Shown here: positions 7,989-16,981 of the stretch, in pieces | Position numbering within the stretch: position 1 is the stretch's first letter | How the letters are laid out: the number at the start of each line of letters is the position of its first letter | Origin: Anaerolineae bacterium | Lineage (GTDB): Bacteria; Chloroflexota; Anaerolineae; UBA4142; SHND01 | Length of the DNA stretch: 64,000 bases | Direction of reading: 5' to 3' | Assembly: GCA_020851635.1 (NCBI GenBank) | Contig: JADZCJ010000053.1 | Span: forward strand, 19,561-83,560 | The notes under the pieces: generated by a model | What the model saw: the letters and a program-made list of their open reading frames with translations, nothing else | What the model was told of the DNA's origin: nothing | The model's database searches: none | Translations under genes and position numbers: made by a program

Positions 7989-9212
7989 ATGAATCAAGCG
8001 GTTATTGTTGAATCTGTACGGACGCCGATTGGGCGGCACGGGGGAGCGCTCAGGGATGTGCGTCCCGACGATCTTGCGGCGCTGGTCTTGCAAGAGGTTG
8101 TCAAGCGCGGGGGGATTGATTCGGCGCTCGTTGAAGAAGTGTATTTGGGGTGTGCCAATCAGGCGGGCGAGGACAATCGCAATGTCGCGCGCATGGCGAC
8201 CTTGCTGGCAGGATTTCCCCATCACATCGCGGCGATGACGGTGAATCGCCTGTGCGCGTCGGGGCTGGCGGCGATCAATCAGGCGGCGCGCGCAATCAAG
8301 GCGGGTGAGGGCGATGTGTTTATAGCCGGGGGCGTCGAGTCCATGACGCGTGCTCCATTTGCCCTGCCGAAAAGCGAGAGCGGTTTTCCGACGGGCAATC
8401 TGACGGTATATGACACGACGCTCGGCTGGCGTTTTCCCAACGAGCGAATAAAGCAGTTGTTTCCCCTGGAGAGCATGGGCGAGACTGCCGAAAACATTGC
8501 GGCGATGGAGCAAGAAATCACGCGGCAGGAGCAGGATGCCTTTGCGCTGGAATCGCACCGGCGCGCGGTGGCGGCGCAGGATGCGGGCAAGTTCGCGCAA
8601 GAGATTGTGCCGGTTGTGATTCCCCAGAAAAAGGGTGAGCCGAAGGTGGTTGATACGGACGAGCACCCGCGCCGCGATACATCGCCGGAAAAGCTTGCAA
8701 TGTTGAAACCCGCCTACCGCGCCGGCGGCTCGGTTACGGCGGGAAATGCGTCGGGGATCAATGACGGCGCGGCGGCTGTGCTGTTGATGAGCGAGGGCAA
8801 GGCGCGCGCGTTGGGGCTGAAACCACAAGCGCGCATTATCGCATCCGCTGCCGCAGGGATTGACCCGCGCACGATGGGGTATGGTCCGGTGCCCGCGACG
8901 CAAAAGGCGCTGGCGCGCGCGGGCTTGACGATAGACGCGATTGGCTTGATCGAGCTCAACGAGGCGTTTGCCGTGCAGGCGCTTGCCGTGATGAAACATG
9001 CGGGGTTTCGGCGCGAGATAACGAATGTGAACGGCGGCGCGGTCGCGTTGGGACATCCCCTGGGGGCTTCGGGGGCGCGCTTGATGACAACATTGGTGCA
9101 CGAAATGGCGCGACGCGCGCCCAACGAGAAACGCCCGTATTATGGACTGGCAACGTTATGCGTGGGCGTCGGACAAGGCGAAACGACGATTGTTGAATGG
9201 ATTGGGGATTGA
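7989..9212 (+). CDS. Acetyl-CoA acyltransferase (thiolase)
   Basis: A full-length thiolase of 407 residues. The nucleophilic cysteine C89 lies in VNRLCASG, the histidine H356 in [15 protein letters not shown], and the second cysteine C391 in CVGVGQG, so the catalytic set is complete. It would cleave 3-ketoacyl-CoA with CoA (PaaJ, PcaF or FadA type) or condense acetyl-CoA units. ATG 7989 gives the standard N-terminus; an in-frame ATG at 7977 adds four residues. Together with the two upstream crotonases it suggests a beta-oxidation-type module, although it has its own promoter. Confidence 0.92.
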   Translation: MNQAVIVESVRTPIGRHGGALRDVRPDDLAALVLQEVVKRGGIDSALVEEVYLGCANQAGEDNRNVARMATLLAGFPHHIAAMTVNRLCASGLAAINQAARAIKAGEGDVFIAGGVESMTRAPFALPKSESGFPTGNLTVYDTTLGWRFPNERIKQLFPLESMGETAENIAAMEQEITRQEQDAFALESHRRAVAAQDAGKFAQEIVPVVIPQKKGEPKVVDTDEHPRRDTSPEKLAMLKPAYRAGGSVTAGNASGINDGAAAVLLMSEGKARALGLKPQARIIASAAAGIDPRTMGYGPVPATQKALARAGLTIDAIGLIELNEAFAVQALAVMKHAGFRREITNVNGGAVALGHPLGASGARLMTTLVHEMARRAPNEKRPYYGLATLCVGVGQGETTIVEWIGD

Positions 9213-9264
9213 GGATCGGACGCCGCGCGCGCGAGAGCTGAATTTTGCAATTGGAGAGTAGATC

Positions 9265-10332
9265 ATGGCACGCCCACTGACCGGCAGAAAAGACCTGGAT
9301 GAGTTGACGACGAGCGTTCGTAAGGCGGCAGCATTGAAGGCGGCGATCGAACTGGATATTTTTTCGCGGATTGCGGAAGGGAATTATTCCTTGCCCGCGT
9401 TTTGTCGCGTGACCGGCTTGAACGAACGCGCGGCGCGCCTGCTTCTCGATGCGTTGGCGAATATGGGGTATCTCTCACGCACGGATTTTGAATATACCCT
9501 GTCGCCGACGGCAGAAACGTATCTGGTCAGAGGCGGACGCGAGTATTTGGGCGAGGTGTTTTTGGCGCAGTGGGCATGGGACGCACGCGGCAACACGGCG
9601 CGCGCCGTCCGCACCAACAAACCTCTGAATGCGTGGGCGGAGACGTATCGCGGGCTGCCGCGGGCGCTGGCGACCTGGCACGATCCCGAAGCGGCGCGCC
9701 AAGAATTTGCGCCGGTATGGGACGAACTGGCGCTTGAATTTCAACCGAACGCACAACTACAGTTTTTGGCGTTTGGGATCGAGGCGGGTCTGCGTATGCT
9801 TTCGCTGCTGCAAAAATTCGGGCGCGCGCGACTGACCGTGCGGGACGAACAACAATATCTGGAGCGTTTGAATGTGGTGGTGGAGGGAATGCAACTGCAC
9901 AAGCGCGTGGAAGCAAGCGCTGCCGAATGGTTGGCGCCGCTGCCGGCAGACACATTTGACGCCGCCATGTTGGATACCATCACGGAAGCGCACAGCATCG
10001 AGATGAACATTGGCATCTTGCATAACGTGCATGATTCGCTCAAGATGGGAGGGTGGGTTGCGCTGCGCGCGGCGATGGAAGAAGATGATCGCCGAGGTCC
10101 CGGCATGGTGCCGCTGTGGGCGCTGGACATTTTGCTCGGAAGCGCGGACGCCGATGTATATACGCGCACGGAATATCGCGGCATGTTGGAGGCATCGGGT
10201 TTTTTCAAAGTCGAAGCGGTTGGCGAACGTCTGAACCTTTGGACGGCGCGCCGTCTGCCTCCGCCGCCACCACCGCCTGCGGTGCCTGACCTCGCGCCCG
10301 ACTTTATTCCGGCGCCGGAAGTTTTCAATTGA
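9265..10332 (+). CDS. O-methyltransferase-like protein with degenerate SAM site
   Basis: A 355-residue protein with a winged-helix dimerisation region at the N-terminus (LKAAIELDIFSRI, GLNERAARLLLDALANMGYL), as in plant-type and CrtF-like O-methyltransferases. The C-terminal half keeps the fold pattern (FDAAMLDTITEAHS, LKMGGWVALRAAM). At the position of the glycine-rich SAM loop it reads LQFLAFGIEAG, which lacks the usual G-x-G-x-G. It may be catalytically inactive or bind another ligand. The tail has a run of eight or nine prolines. GGAGAG upstream of the ATG supports the start. Confidence 0.6.
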   Translation: MARPLTGRKDLDELTTSVRKAAALKAAIELDIFSRIAEGNYSLPAFCRVTGLNERAARLLLDALANMGYLSRTDFEYTLSPTAETYLVRGGREYLGEVFLAQWAWDARGNTARAVRTNKPLNAWAETYRGLPRALATWHDPEAARQEFAPVWDELALEFQPNAQLQFLAFGIEAGLRMLSLLQKFGRARLTVRDEQQYLERLNVVVEGMQLHKRVEASAAEWLAPLPADTFDAAMLDTITEAHSIEMNIGILHNVHDSLKMGGWVALRAAMEEDDRRGPGMVPLWALDILLGSADADVYTRTEYRGMLEASGFFKVEAVGERLNLWTARRLPPPPPPPAVPDLAPDFIPAPEVFN

Positions 10333-10349
10333 CCGTGCAGTCGTCCGTT

Positions 10350-10399
10350 AAAAAAAAGAACGCCGCGCAATCGTTTGTTGCGCGGCGTTCTTTTTTTTT
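10350..10399. terminator. Bidirectional intrinsic terminator
   Basis: A perfect 14-bp stem (10357-10370 with 10378-10391) with loop TCGTTTG is flanked by an A-run (10350-10356) on the left and a T-run (10391-10399) on the right. It can therefore stop transcription from both the methyltransferase-like gene and the convergent glycosidase-like gene, whose stop codon overlaps its right edge. Confidence 0.95.
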
Positions 10400-11724
10400 C
10401 AAAACTCGCTATTGCGCGTAAAGCGGTCATTGAGAATGATTTCAAGGGCATTGAGATCGCCCAGCCAGCGTTCGACGCGGACCCCCGCGTCCTTGAGTTT
10501 GGCTTCGTCTTCAAGACTGACCTGCGAGGCGTCGCCGATGATCGTGACGCGGCGCGCGTGAAACGCATCCTGAACAGAAAAGGCGAATGCGATATTAAAG
10601 CGGCGCGCGTAATTGCGCGCGAGGACGAGGCGATGCCATTTTTCACGACCGGTTGTGCCGAACAAGAGGAGATGGCGCACCGGCGGGAGGCGCGGGACAT
10701 CGGGGGGCGGCGTGAGCGGCGAGCGGGGCGCAGCTGCAGGCGCGGCGGCTGCGGTCGCGGTCGCTTGCTCGATGCCCGCCGCTGGCCGGTCGCGCGTAAA
10801 CGGCGGGATCGCCTTGACGGCGTCAATTGTTTTTTGGCGGATGCCTGTAGTGGTGCTGAACCACGCGTCCGCTTCGGGTCCATAAAGAATCCACGGACAA
10901 AAGCAATAGCAAAAGTCGGGCAGGGGCGCGCCGTTCGCCAGTTTGTTGGTCCGGAGCATGTCAAACAACGCGGCGTGATATTCGGCGTGATGGTCGTCGT
11001 CAATCCCGGGATAACGCGGGTCAGAGGCATCCCCATACTGCCAGCCGGCTTCGCCCGCGAGAAAGGGCGGGACGAAACCGATCTCGCGTTCAAAGACCGG
11101 AGCAAATTCCAGAAATTGGAGAATAGTGTCCGGGTCGTCATTCAAGGTCGCGCCGGGATGATCGCGCTGATTTAGCTCGTCGTACGGATAGGCGGGCGGG
11201 TGATTGCCGCCGTATGGATGGGGACAGAACCACATGCGTTCGATCACTCCGGCAGCATTGAGCAGTTTGAGTTCGTGCAGCACCGCTTCCAGTTCTTGAA
11301 CATGCAAGACCTGCAGTCCGGGAAAACCATCGGCGGCGACGACGCGCGCGGCATGTTCGCACCAGCGGGCGGTAAAGGCGCGGGGCTTGGGGACGCCATC
11401 ACGCCATTCCTGGGGGTTGGACGGCTCGTTAAAGATCTGGATATAGGCGGGCAGATTCATCGCGCGCAGAAAAGCAGCATAGCGCGCAAAATCAATGACG
11501 TTTTCGTCAATAGTACACAGCCAGCGCGCGATGGGCATGATGCCGCGTGTGGCAACCGCGTAGGCAGCGCGGCCCAGATCGTCCTGACTGCGATGCGGAA
11601 TCAAGCACCAGCTGGCATGGAGTTGCTCAAGCACAGGCACATAGCGATCGAGCATGGACGCCGAAAGGTCCAAGCCCAGATGCATGCCAATACCGTTGTC
11701 ACCGGGGGAGCGCGGAAAATTCAT
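10399..11724 (-). CDS. Glycoside hydrolase clan A-like TIM-barrel protein
   Basis: A 441-residue protein. Its first 330 residues look like a (beta/alpha)8 glycosidase: YIQIFNEP with candidate acid/base E100, and FLAGEAGW with candidate nucleophile E225, at the strand-4 and strand-7 positions of clan A enzymes. A proline and alanine-rich linker (about 335-370) leads to a C-terminal segment (RHLLLFGTTGREKW to VERWLGD) that looks like a separate alpha/beta module. No signal peptide is visible. It is a paralogue of the next gene (shared NDNGIG or GDNGIG start and NHPP-x-YPYDE block) and is separated from it by 8 bp. Substrate unknown. Confidence 0.6.
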   Translation of the reverse strand: MNFPRSPGDNGIGMHLGLDLSASMLDRYVPVLEQLHASWCLIPHRSQDDLGRAAYAVATRGIMPIARWLCTIDENVIDFARYAAFLRAMNLPAYIQIFNEPSNPQEWRDGVPKPRAFTARWCEHAARVVAADGFPGLQVLHVQELEAVLHELKLLNAAGVIERMWFCPHPYGGNHPPAYPYDELNQRDHPGATLNDDPDTILQFLEFAPVFEREIGFVPPFLAGEAGWQYGDASDPRYPGIDDDHHAEYHAALFDMLRTNKLANGAPLPDFCYCFCPWILYGPEADAWFSTTTGIRQKTIDAVKAIPPFTRDRPAAGIEQATATAAAAPAAAPRSPLTPPPDVPRLPPVRHLLLFGTTGREKWHRLVLARNYARRFNIAFAFSVQDAFHARRVTIIGDASQVSLEDEAKLKDAGVRVERWLGDLNALEIILNDRFTRNSEF

Positions 11725-11732
11725 GGGGACGG

Positions 11733-13181
11733 TCAGCGCGGGATGATCAGTCTTTGACCCGCGCGGATTTTGCTGCGGTCGGAAATGTTGTTGGCTTGGA
11801 CGAGCGCATCAACTGTCGTGCCGAATTTTTTGGCGATACCCCAAAGTGTTTCACCTTGTTGAACAGTATACGTCAGACTCGTCGCCGGGAGCGGTTTGGC
11901 AGGGGTCTCGGGCGCGGGCGGCGTTGCCGGTTCCGGTTCGGAAATTGGCGGCTCAACCACGGGTGGCTGTTGAACCACGGGTGGCTGTTCTATCACAGGT
12001 GGTTCGACGATGGGTGGCTCAACGACAGGTGGTGGTTCGACAACGGGCGGCTGTTCGACCATTGGAGGTTCATCGGCGGGGGGCGTCACAATGACGATGG
12101 GTTGTGGCTCAGTTGGTAGCGTCTCATCCCAGCTGAATTTGCGCGTAAACGTTGGAATTGACGCGACCGCGTCTATCGTCCCTTGCTTGGTGCCGAGCGG
12201 ACCAAACCACCACGAATCCGCCTGCCCGTCCGCCTCAATCCACGCGGTCACACAAAACAGCTCATCCGGCAGGGGTGTGCCGTCGGACAATTTGCCGGTG
12301 CGAAACCACTCGAACATTTCGCGGGTATAGCCGGCGTGAAATTCATCGGGCAGTTTGGGATAGCGCAAATCTTCTTCGGTCTGCCACTGCCAGCCGCCCT
12401 CGCCGCCAATCATCGGCAGACAATATCCCAGCGAGTCCTCCATCCACTTTTTGAACGTCAGCACGCGCAGGACGGTCGTGTCGTCATCGTGGACGGTATC
12501 GCCGGGGTTTGCATCGCGGGCGCGTTTCTCGTTCAATTCGTCCAACGGCATCGAAAAATGGTATTTGGCATATTCGGCGGGTGTGACGGGAATGCCCTTT
12601 TGATTGACCTCATCATAGGGATAGTTTGGCGGGTGATTGCTGCCGTAATTGTGAACGCAAAACCATGCCCTGGTCCACAACTCGGCGCTGCCCGCCGTCT
12701 TGACGGCATTGAATGCCGCTTCCCATTCATCCAACGCGAGGATGCCGCCCATGCCCGGGTAGCCCCCCGCTTGAAACACGCGCGCGGCTGCATCCGCCCA
12801 CCGTTGAGCAAACTGTGGAATATCGGGCTGTTCGTTCCGCCACTCGCGCGAATCACCCGGCTCGTTGAAAATCTGCAGATACGCGGGGATTCCCAGGTCG
12901 TGGAGAGTTTTGACCCCTTCCGCCCAGTCTATGAACGGGCGATCAATGGGGGTCACCAAACGGCAAACCGGCATGATGCCTGCGTCCCACAGGAGGCGCG
13001 CGGCTTTGGCGATTTGCTCCCAGTCACCGCCCGCGACCAGTGTCCATTTGGCATTGATGGACAAGAGCCACTCGACGCCCTCGGTAATCAGGGGGCGGGA
13101 GGTTGTTTCACGCAAGTCAAGCCGAAAATGCAAACCGATGCCGTTATCATTCTTGGGACGGGGATAATCGCGGAGGTTCAT
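11733..13181 (-). CDS. Clan A-like glycosidase with C-terminal LysM domain
   Basis: A 482-residue protein in three parts. A TIM-barrel glycosidase-like domain (about 1-355) carries YLQIFNEP (E107) and IGGEGGW (E261) at the catalytic positions of clan A. A linker of PPVVEP-type repeats spans about 366-432. A LysM domain (about 438-482; YTVQQGETLWGIAKKFG) ends the protein and should bind peptidoglycan or chitin-type glycans. No signal peptide is present at the chosen ATG 13181, which has AAGGAG 6 bp upstream (13188-13193); the in-frame extension to 13229 is not a signal peptide either. How a LysM protein would leave the cell is unclear. Confidence 0.7.
   Translation of the reverse strand: MNLRDYPRPKNDNGIGLHFRLDLRETTSRPLITEGVEWLLSINAKWTLVAGGDWEQIAKAARLLWDAGIMPVCRLVTPIDRPFIDWAEGVKTLHDLGIPAYLQIFNEPGDSREWRNEQPDIPQFAQRWADAAARVFQAGGYPGMGGILALDEWEAAFNAVKTAGSAELWTRAWFCVHNYGSNHPPNYPYDEVNQKGIPVTPAEYAKYHFSMPLDELNEKRARDANPGDTVHDDDTTVLRVLTFKKWMEDSLGYCLPMIGGEGGWQWQTEEDLRYPKLPDEFHAGYTREMFEWFRTGKLSDGTPLPDELFCVTAWIEADGQADSWWFGPLGTKQGTIDAVASIPTFTRKFSWDETLPTEPQPIVIVTPPADEPPMVEQPPVVEPPPVVEPPIVEPPVIEQPPVVQQPPVVEPPISEPEPATPPAPETPAKPLPATSLTYTVQQGETLWGIAKKFGTTVDALVQANNISDRSKIRAGQRLIIPR
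11888..12086 (-). repeat. Degenerate repeat encoding a PPVVEP-type linker
   Basis: Within the LysM glycosidase gene, short units encoding PPVVEP, PPIVEP, PPVIEQ and PPVVQQ are repeated in tandem. Such runs can expand or contract and usually form extended linkers between a catalytic and a wall-binding domain. Confidence 0.75.
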
Positions 13182-13300
13182 GGTGGTCTCCTTGTGCCCG
13201 AGAGCGAAGCGAGAGATGGGTACGGTCAAAAATAATGCAAGCAGGATAGAATTGCGAGCGCGATTGCAGGACCGCTTGCGATTCTAGCACAAATCAAGGT

Positions 13301-15223
13301 TCACGGCGCAACGGTGATATGCGCTAACGAAATCACGCGGTCGCCGTTTGGCATTGTCAAGGGCGAACCATCGGCGGAAAGATATGCGACCAGTTGTAAT
13401 GTATAGTCCCCGGGCGCGAGATTTTTGGGCAGGGCGAGCGCGCGGCGAACGGGTGTCGAGCCGCCGGGAATCAGATCGTCCTGTTGTGCAATCTTGTTGC
13501 CCGCCTCGTCCACAACTCGGAGGGAATACGCGTATTGATCGTTTGCGGCATGCCACAGCACACGCGCGAGCGCAAGATTTGGCTTGTTCGGCGGCTCGAA
13601 TGCCGCGTATTGGATGCGCAGGGTGAGCTCGGGTGAAATCTCGATAGGTATCAGTTCGAAATCAGTCATACTGCCCTGCGCAAAGTATTCCAATCGCGTG
13701 TTGCCATAGGTCCGGTCGAGAATCATATAGTCGTTGCTGTACTCGTTCGTCAGACGGTCCTCAAGTCTGCGCCCTTGAACCTGGTACGCCAGAATCCACG
13801 CGCGCGGGTATCTGTCACGCAGGCGCGCGAGTTCATTGGACATGAGTTCCGGCGAAGATGTCCACGCTTCGCCGTCCACCTCGTAGAGCGCGAGCGGAGG
13901 ACCATCGTAATAGGATGCCAGATAACCGAGCTGCCAGGGGTACAGCCCATAGACCAGATCATTCTCTGAAGCGGTGCGGGACATTTCCGCGATCAATGGG
14001 CGATAGTCTTCGTCCGGATAGCGCGGCACGGTATAAAAGTCGAAAAGGGATGCGGCGCACAGCGCGACAATGACGCCGGTGGCGAGCAAGCCAAGCGCGC
14101 GTTCGCGTTCAAAGAGGGCGACGAGACCGCACGCGACATAGATGAGAAAAAATGGCGCGGCGAACAACAACAGCCGCTCATAACGCACGGGATGAAAAGG
14201 ATAGACGAGGTTGACGAGAAAACCGAGCGCAAGCGGCGTCAGTAAATAGATGCCAGCGAGATAATTCTGGATTGCCAGGACCGAATTACCCTCGCCAAAA
14301 TGCATTTGGCGGCTCGCCAAGACACCTACCACTGCAACGAGCGCAAATGCGATTGCGCCCCATGTCAACCAGTTCCATTGTGTCACATGACCGACCGAAA
14401 ATGCCGCGAGATGCTGAACCAAATATGTGAGCGGATCAAGGCGCGCATATTGTTCGATGCCCACCTTGGCGGTGACATAGACAAATAATTTGGGTCCGGC
14501 ATAAATCACCCAGGGCAAATACAGCAGCCCAATCGCAGCCCACGCAATCAGCCACCTGGACCATTCGATCCGCCAACGCGCGCGCAAGGCGAGATAGGCG
14601 ACGACCGTCATTTCCGCAGCGATGATGAATGCGGCAAAGTATTGGGTATAGAGGGCGAGCGCGGTGACCAAAACATAGCCGACAAACAAGCCGAATTGGT
14701 TTACGCCGGGCTTGCCACTTGTGGCGAGAATGCGGAGCTGGAGCGCGACCGATGCAAGCGCAAGGAACATGACCAATCCATACATCCGCAGTTCCTGTGA
14801 ATAATAGATCGGCAGGGGCGCGATGGCGAGGAGAAATGCGGAGGCAAGCCCGACGCGCGGGTTGAAAAGGTCACGGGCGACAAGATAGAGTAGTGGAATG
14901 GAAGCCGCGCCGATGAGCACCGAGAGCAAGCGCAGCGTGGGCGGACCGGAGCCGACCGCGCCGAGCCACGCTTGCAGCAGGACATAATAGAGTGGAGGAT
15001 GAATATCCACCGCCGTGCGCGCGAGCAGGGTCGAAAAATCGCGCGTGGCAAAGAACACGCTGTAGCCCTCATCCCACCACAAGGGTTGGAAATCGAGCTG
15101 CAGAACGCGCAAGACGACTCCGAGGACGATAATGCCCACGAGAGCGAGCCGGCGATCAAGCGCAGAGAGTGAACGGTCGGGAGACAAGGTCATAGAAAAA
15201 GGCGTTCTTGCGTCAGCGCGCAT
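13301..15223 (-). CDS. GT39-like (ArnT/PMT type) membrane glycosyltransferase
   Basis: A 640-residue GT-C enzyme. The first extracytoplasmic loop carries WWDEGYS (catalytic Asp-Glu of the DE/DD motif), followed by DIHPPLYY and YYSQELRMYGL, all typical of GT39 and ArnT relatives. About ten or more hydrophobic helices precede a soluble C-terminal domain (about residues 420-640) rich in beta-type sequence. It would transfer a sugar from a polyprenyl phosphate donor to a protein or lipid acceptor on the outer face of the membrane. The start at 15223 has GAGG upstream; an ATG at 15193 has no ribosome site. Confidence 0.8.
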   Translation of the reverse strand: MRADARTPFSMTLSPDRSLSALDRRLALVGIIVLGVVLRVLQLDFQPLWWDEGYSVFFATRDFSTLLARTAVDIHPPLYYVLLQAWLGAVGSGPPTLRLLSVLIGAASIPLLYLVARDLFNPRVGLASAFLLAIAPLPIYYSQELRMYGLVMFLALASVALQLRILATSGKPGVNQFGLFVGYVLVTALALYTQYFAAFIIAAEMTVVAYLALRARWRIEWSRWLIAWAAIGLLYLPWVIYAGPKLFVYVTAKVGIEQYARLDPLTYLVQHLAAFSVGHVTQWNWLTWGAIAFALVAVVGVLASRQMHFGEGNSVLAIQNYLAGIYLLTPLALGFLVNLVYPFHPVRYERLLLFAAPFFLIYVACGLVALFERERALGLLATGVIVALCAASLFDFYTVPRYPDEDYRPLIAEMSRTASENDLVYGLYPWQLGYLASYYDGPPLALYEVDGEAWTSSPELMSNELARLRDRYPRAWILAYQVQGRRLEDRLTNEYSNDYMILDRTYGNTRLEYFAQGSMTDFELIPIEISPELTLRIQYAAFEPPNKPNLALARVLWHAANDQYAYSLRVVDEAGNKIAQQDDLIPGGSTPVRRALALPKNLAPGDYTLQLVAYLSADGSPLTMPNGDRVISLAHITVAP

Positions 15224-15292
15224 GAACGCCTCGAATACAAAGGAATAGTTTGGCAGCTTGGACCAGAATTGTCAATGCGTGCAAGGCGCCGC

Positions 15293-16033
15293 TTATTGGG
15301 TGTTTGTGTAAATCCAGTATTGTCCGCCCTCTCCGAAATTGATCAACAAGTTATCGGAAATCGGAGTGAGGTCGTCGGCGGATTTTACAAAGCGCAAGAC
15401 CAGCGGATTGTTGCCCTGACGGACGGCATCGCTGACATCGAGCTCGCCATTCGAGGAATTTGGATTGACAAAATCGGATTCTACGCGGCAGTTGGAGCCG
15501 ATAGAGATGTTGATGTCACCTTGCGTCACGCCGATCAAATTCTTGCCTGCGCCGTCCTGTAACAAGCGACCGCCCTGGTCAAAGACGCCAAAGGTCTGAC
15601 CACCTGCAAAGGTCTTGCCGTTCTTTGCATTAATAATGATTTTGTAGACGCCCTGTTGGTCGCACAGGTAATTGCCGCCAAACTTGATCTGAAACGCCGG
15701 AGGCGCGGTGGCGACGGGTGGCGGGGGCTGGGTCGGTTGTGGCGGTGCGGGGGGACGTGTGGGCTTGACCTGCGGCGCTTCTGTAGCGGGCACAGGCACC
15801 TCCGTGGGAGGCGCGGGCTCGTCTGTCGGTTCCGGTTGCTCGGTTGGCGCCACTTGCTCTGTCGGTTGAATCTCTTGGGTGGGGGTGGCGCGGGCTCGTG
15901 GTGTAAATGTGGGTCGTGGCGCGCGTCGAGTTGCAGTCGGCTCCTCTTGCCCGACAAAGGGCAGTGAACCACATGCTGAAAACGCGGTGAGCAGAATCAG
16001 ACAGCCGGCGAGGACGCTGAAAAACTTGTTCAA
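15293..16033 (-). CDS. Lipoprotein with Pro/Thr-rich stalk
   Basis: A 246-residue exported protein. The N-terminus is a lipoprotein signal peptide ending in the lipobox-like LTAFSAC, with the lipidated cysteine at about residue 21. Residues about 30-115 form a Pro, Thr and Glu-rich stalk (repeats such as PTEQ and PPQPTQPPPP), followed by a compact C-terminal domain of about 130 residues that I do not recognise. The start is a TTG with GGAGG 5 nt upstream (16039-16043). A clear promoter precedes it. A Thr-rich stalk beside O-glycosylating GT39 enzymes makes it a plausible glycosylation substrate; that link is an inference. Confidence 0.75.
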   Translation of the reverse strand: MNKFFSVLAGCLILLTAFSACGSLPFVGQEEPTATRRAPRPTFTPRARATPTQEIQPTEQVAPTEQPEPTDEPAPPTEVPVPATEAPQVKPTRPPAPPQPTQPPPPVATAPPAFQIKFGGNYLCDQQGVYKIIINAKNGKTFAGGQTFGVFDQGGRLLQDGAGKNLIGVTQGDINISIGSNCRVESDFVNPNSSNGELDVSDAVRQGNNPLVLRFVKSADDLTPISDNLLINFGEGGQYWIYTNTQ

Positions 16034-16050
16034 ACAAACCTCCGCGCAAA

Positions 16051-16079
16051 ATTATAACTGTGGTATGGGGAAATGCCAA
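16051..16079 (-). promoter_or_regulatory. Promoter of the lipoprotein gene
   Basis: On the minus strand TTGGCA (16079-16074) and a perfect TATAAT (16056-16051) are separated by 17 bp. The predicted transcript starts at about 16044, immediately before the GGAGG ribosome site, giving a leader of only about 11 nt. Confidence 0.75.
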
Positions 16080-16099
16080 AAGGCAGACCCCTGTGCCTA

Positions 16100-16129
16100 T
16101 TGACGCCCTGTTGGGGCTTGTGATAGGGT
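16100..16129 (+). promoter_or_regulatory. Extended -10 promoter, probably leaderless transcript
   Basis: TTGACG (16100-16105) and TAGGGT (16124-16129) are 18 bp apart, and TG at 16121-16122 makes an extended -10. Only 6 nt separate the -10 from the ATG at 16136, so transcription should begin at or within a base or two of the start codon. Confidence 0.6.
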
Positions 16130-16135
16130 CATACA

Positions 16136-16981
16136 ATGAGTCGGGCGCCGGTTTTTTTGCGTGAATCACAGAATGCGGATGGCGGATGGGGCTATAAACG
16201 CGGGGGTATGTCCTTTGTGGAACCAACCGCCGCCGTCATGCTCGCCCTGTTCCGGAGCAAAGAATCGGACGCTCAAGTTCAGCACGCGCGCCGATTTCTC
16301 ACGTCGCTCCAGCACGCCGATGGGGGTTGGGGGGTTGCCGCAGTGGACGAGGAAAGCGGGTGGATGACCGCGTGGGCGATGTGGGCGCTGGCAACTGCAG
16401 AGAACGAGGCGACAGCGCGCGGGCAGTCCTGGCTGCTCGAGTCTGTGGGTATCCGGGTAACAGACCCGAAGCAGGTGCAGGGCATTCAGAAGGTCTTGAA
16501 GATTGACCCGCGCGTTACCGGATGGGCATGGCAGCCGGGTGATGCCGCCTGGGTTTTTCCCACCGCGCTCACGCTGCTGGCGCTCGACGCGCTGGGTGTG
16601 CGCGACCACCCGCGCGCGCAAGAAGGGATTCAGTATCTTTTGGACCGCGCAATTCCGTCCGGCGGGTGGAACATTGGCAATCCGTTTATGGTTTCGGGAA
16701 CGCTGCCGCCGACGGTCGAGTGCACTGCGCTCGCGCTGATGGCGCTGCACGCGTTCAGGGTGGAAAACGCAAGCACGGGACGCGCGCGCGACTATATCGC
16801 GCGCGAGGACTTTACACAGACCGCGTTCGAATGGGTCTGGCGCGCGCTGTGCTGGCAGAAAACCGGTGCGCCAACGAAACGCGCATTTGACGCGCTGGCG
16901 AGACTGGAGAGCGCGGATGGAAGTTTTGACGGGAATGTGTTTACGACGGCGCTGGCGGTAATGGCAGGGTTGGGACAATGA
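16136..16981 (+). CDS. Squalene cyclase/prenyltransferase-type alpha-alpha repeat protein
   Basis: A 281-residue protein built from QW-type repeats: QNADGGWGY near the N-terminus, QHADGGWGV near residue 60, IPSGGWNIG near 180 and ESADGSFDG at the end. These occur in the alpha/alpha barrels of squalene-hopene cyclases and protein prenyltransferases. It is less than half the length of a true hopene cyclase and lacks the D-x-D-D-T-A catalytic motif, so it is probably not a cyclase. The gene overlaps the DUF362 gene by 4 nt. No ribosome site is visible, in line with a leaderless transcript. Confidence 0.7.
   Translation: MSRAPVFLRESQNADGGWGYKRGGMSFVEPTAAVMLALFRSKESDAQVQHARRFLTSLQHADGGWGVAAVDEESGWMTAWAMWALATAENEATARGQSWLLESVGIRVTDPKQVQGIQKVLKIDPRVTGWAWQPGDAAWVFPTALTLLALDALGVRDHPRAQEGIQYLLDRAIPSGGWNIGNPFMVSGTLPPTVECTALALMALHAFRVENASTGRARDYIAREDFTQTAFEWVWRALCWQKTGAPTKRAFDALARLESADGSFDGNVFTTALAVMAGLGQ

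Noticed and set aside
7686..9101. Minus-strand frame of about 471 codons
   Set aside because: It is antisense to the thiolase gene, whose catalytic residues are complete; composition is that of a shadow frame.
11888..12086. Repeat array as a CRISPR or VNTR of interest on its own
   Set aside because: The units are short, degenerate and in frame, and are explained as a Pro-rich protein linker.
12183..13235. Plus-strand frame of about 350 codons
   Set aside because: It is antisense to the LysM glycosidase gene, which has a strong ribosome site and recognisable domains.
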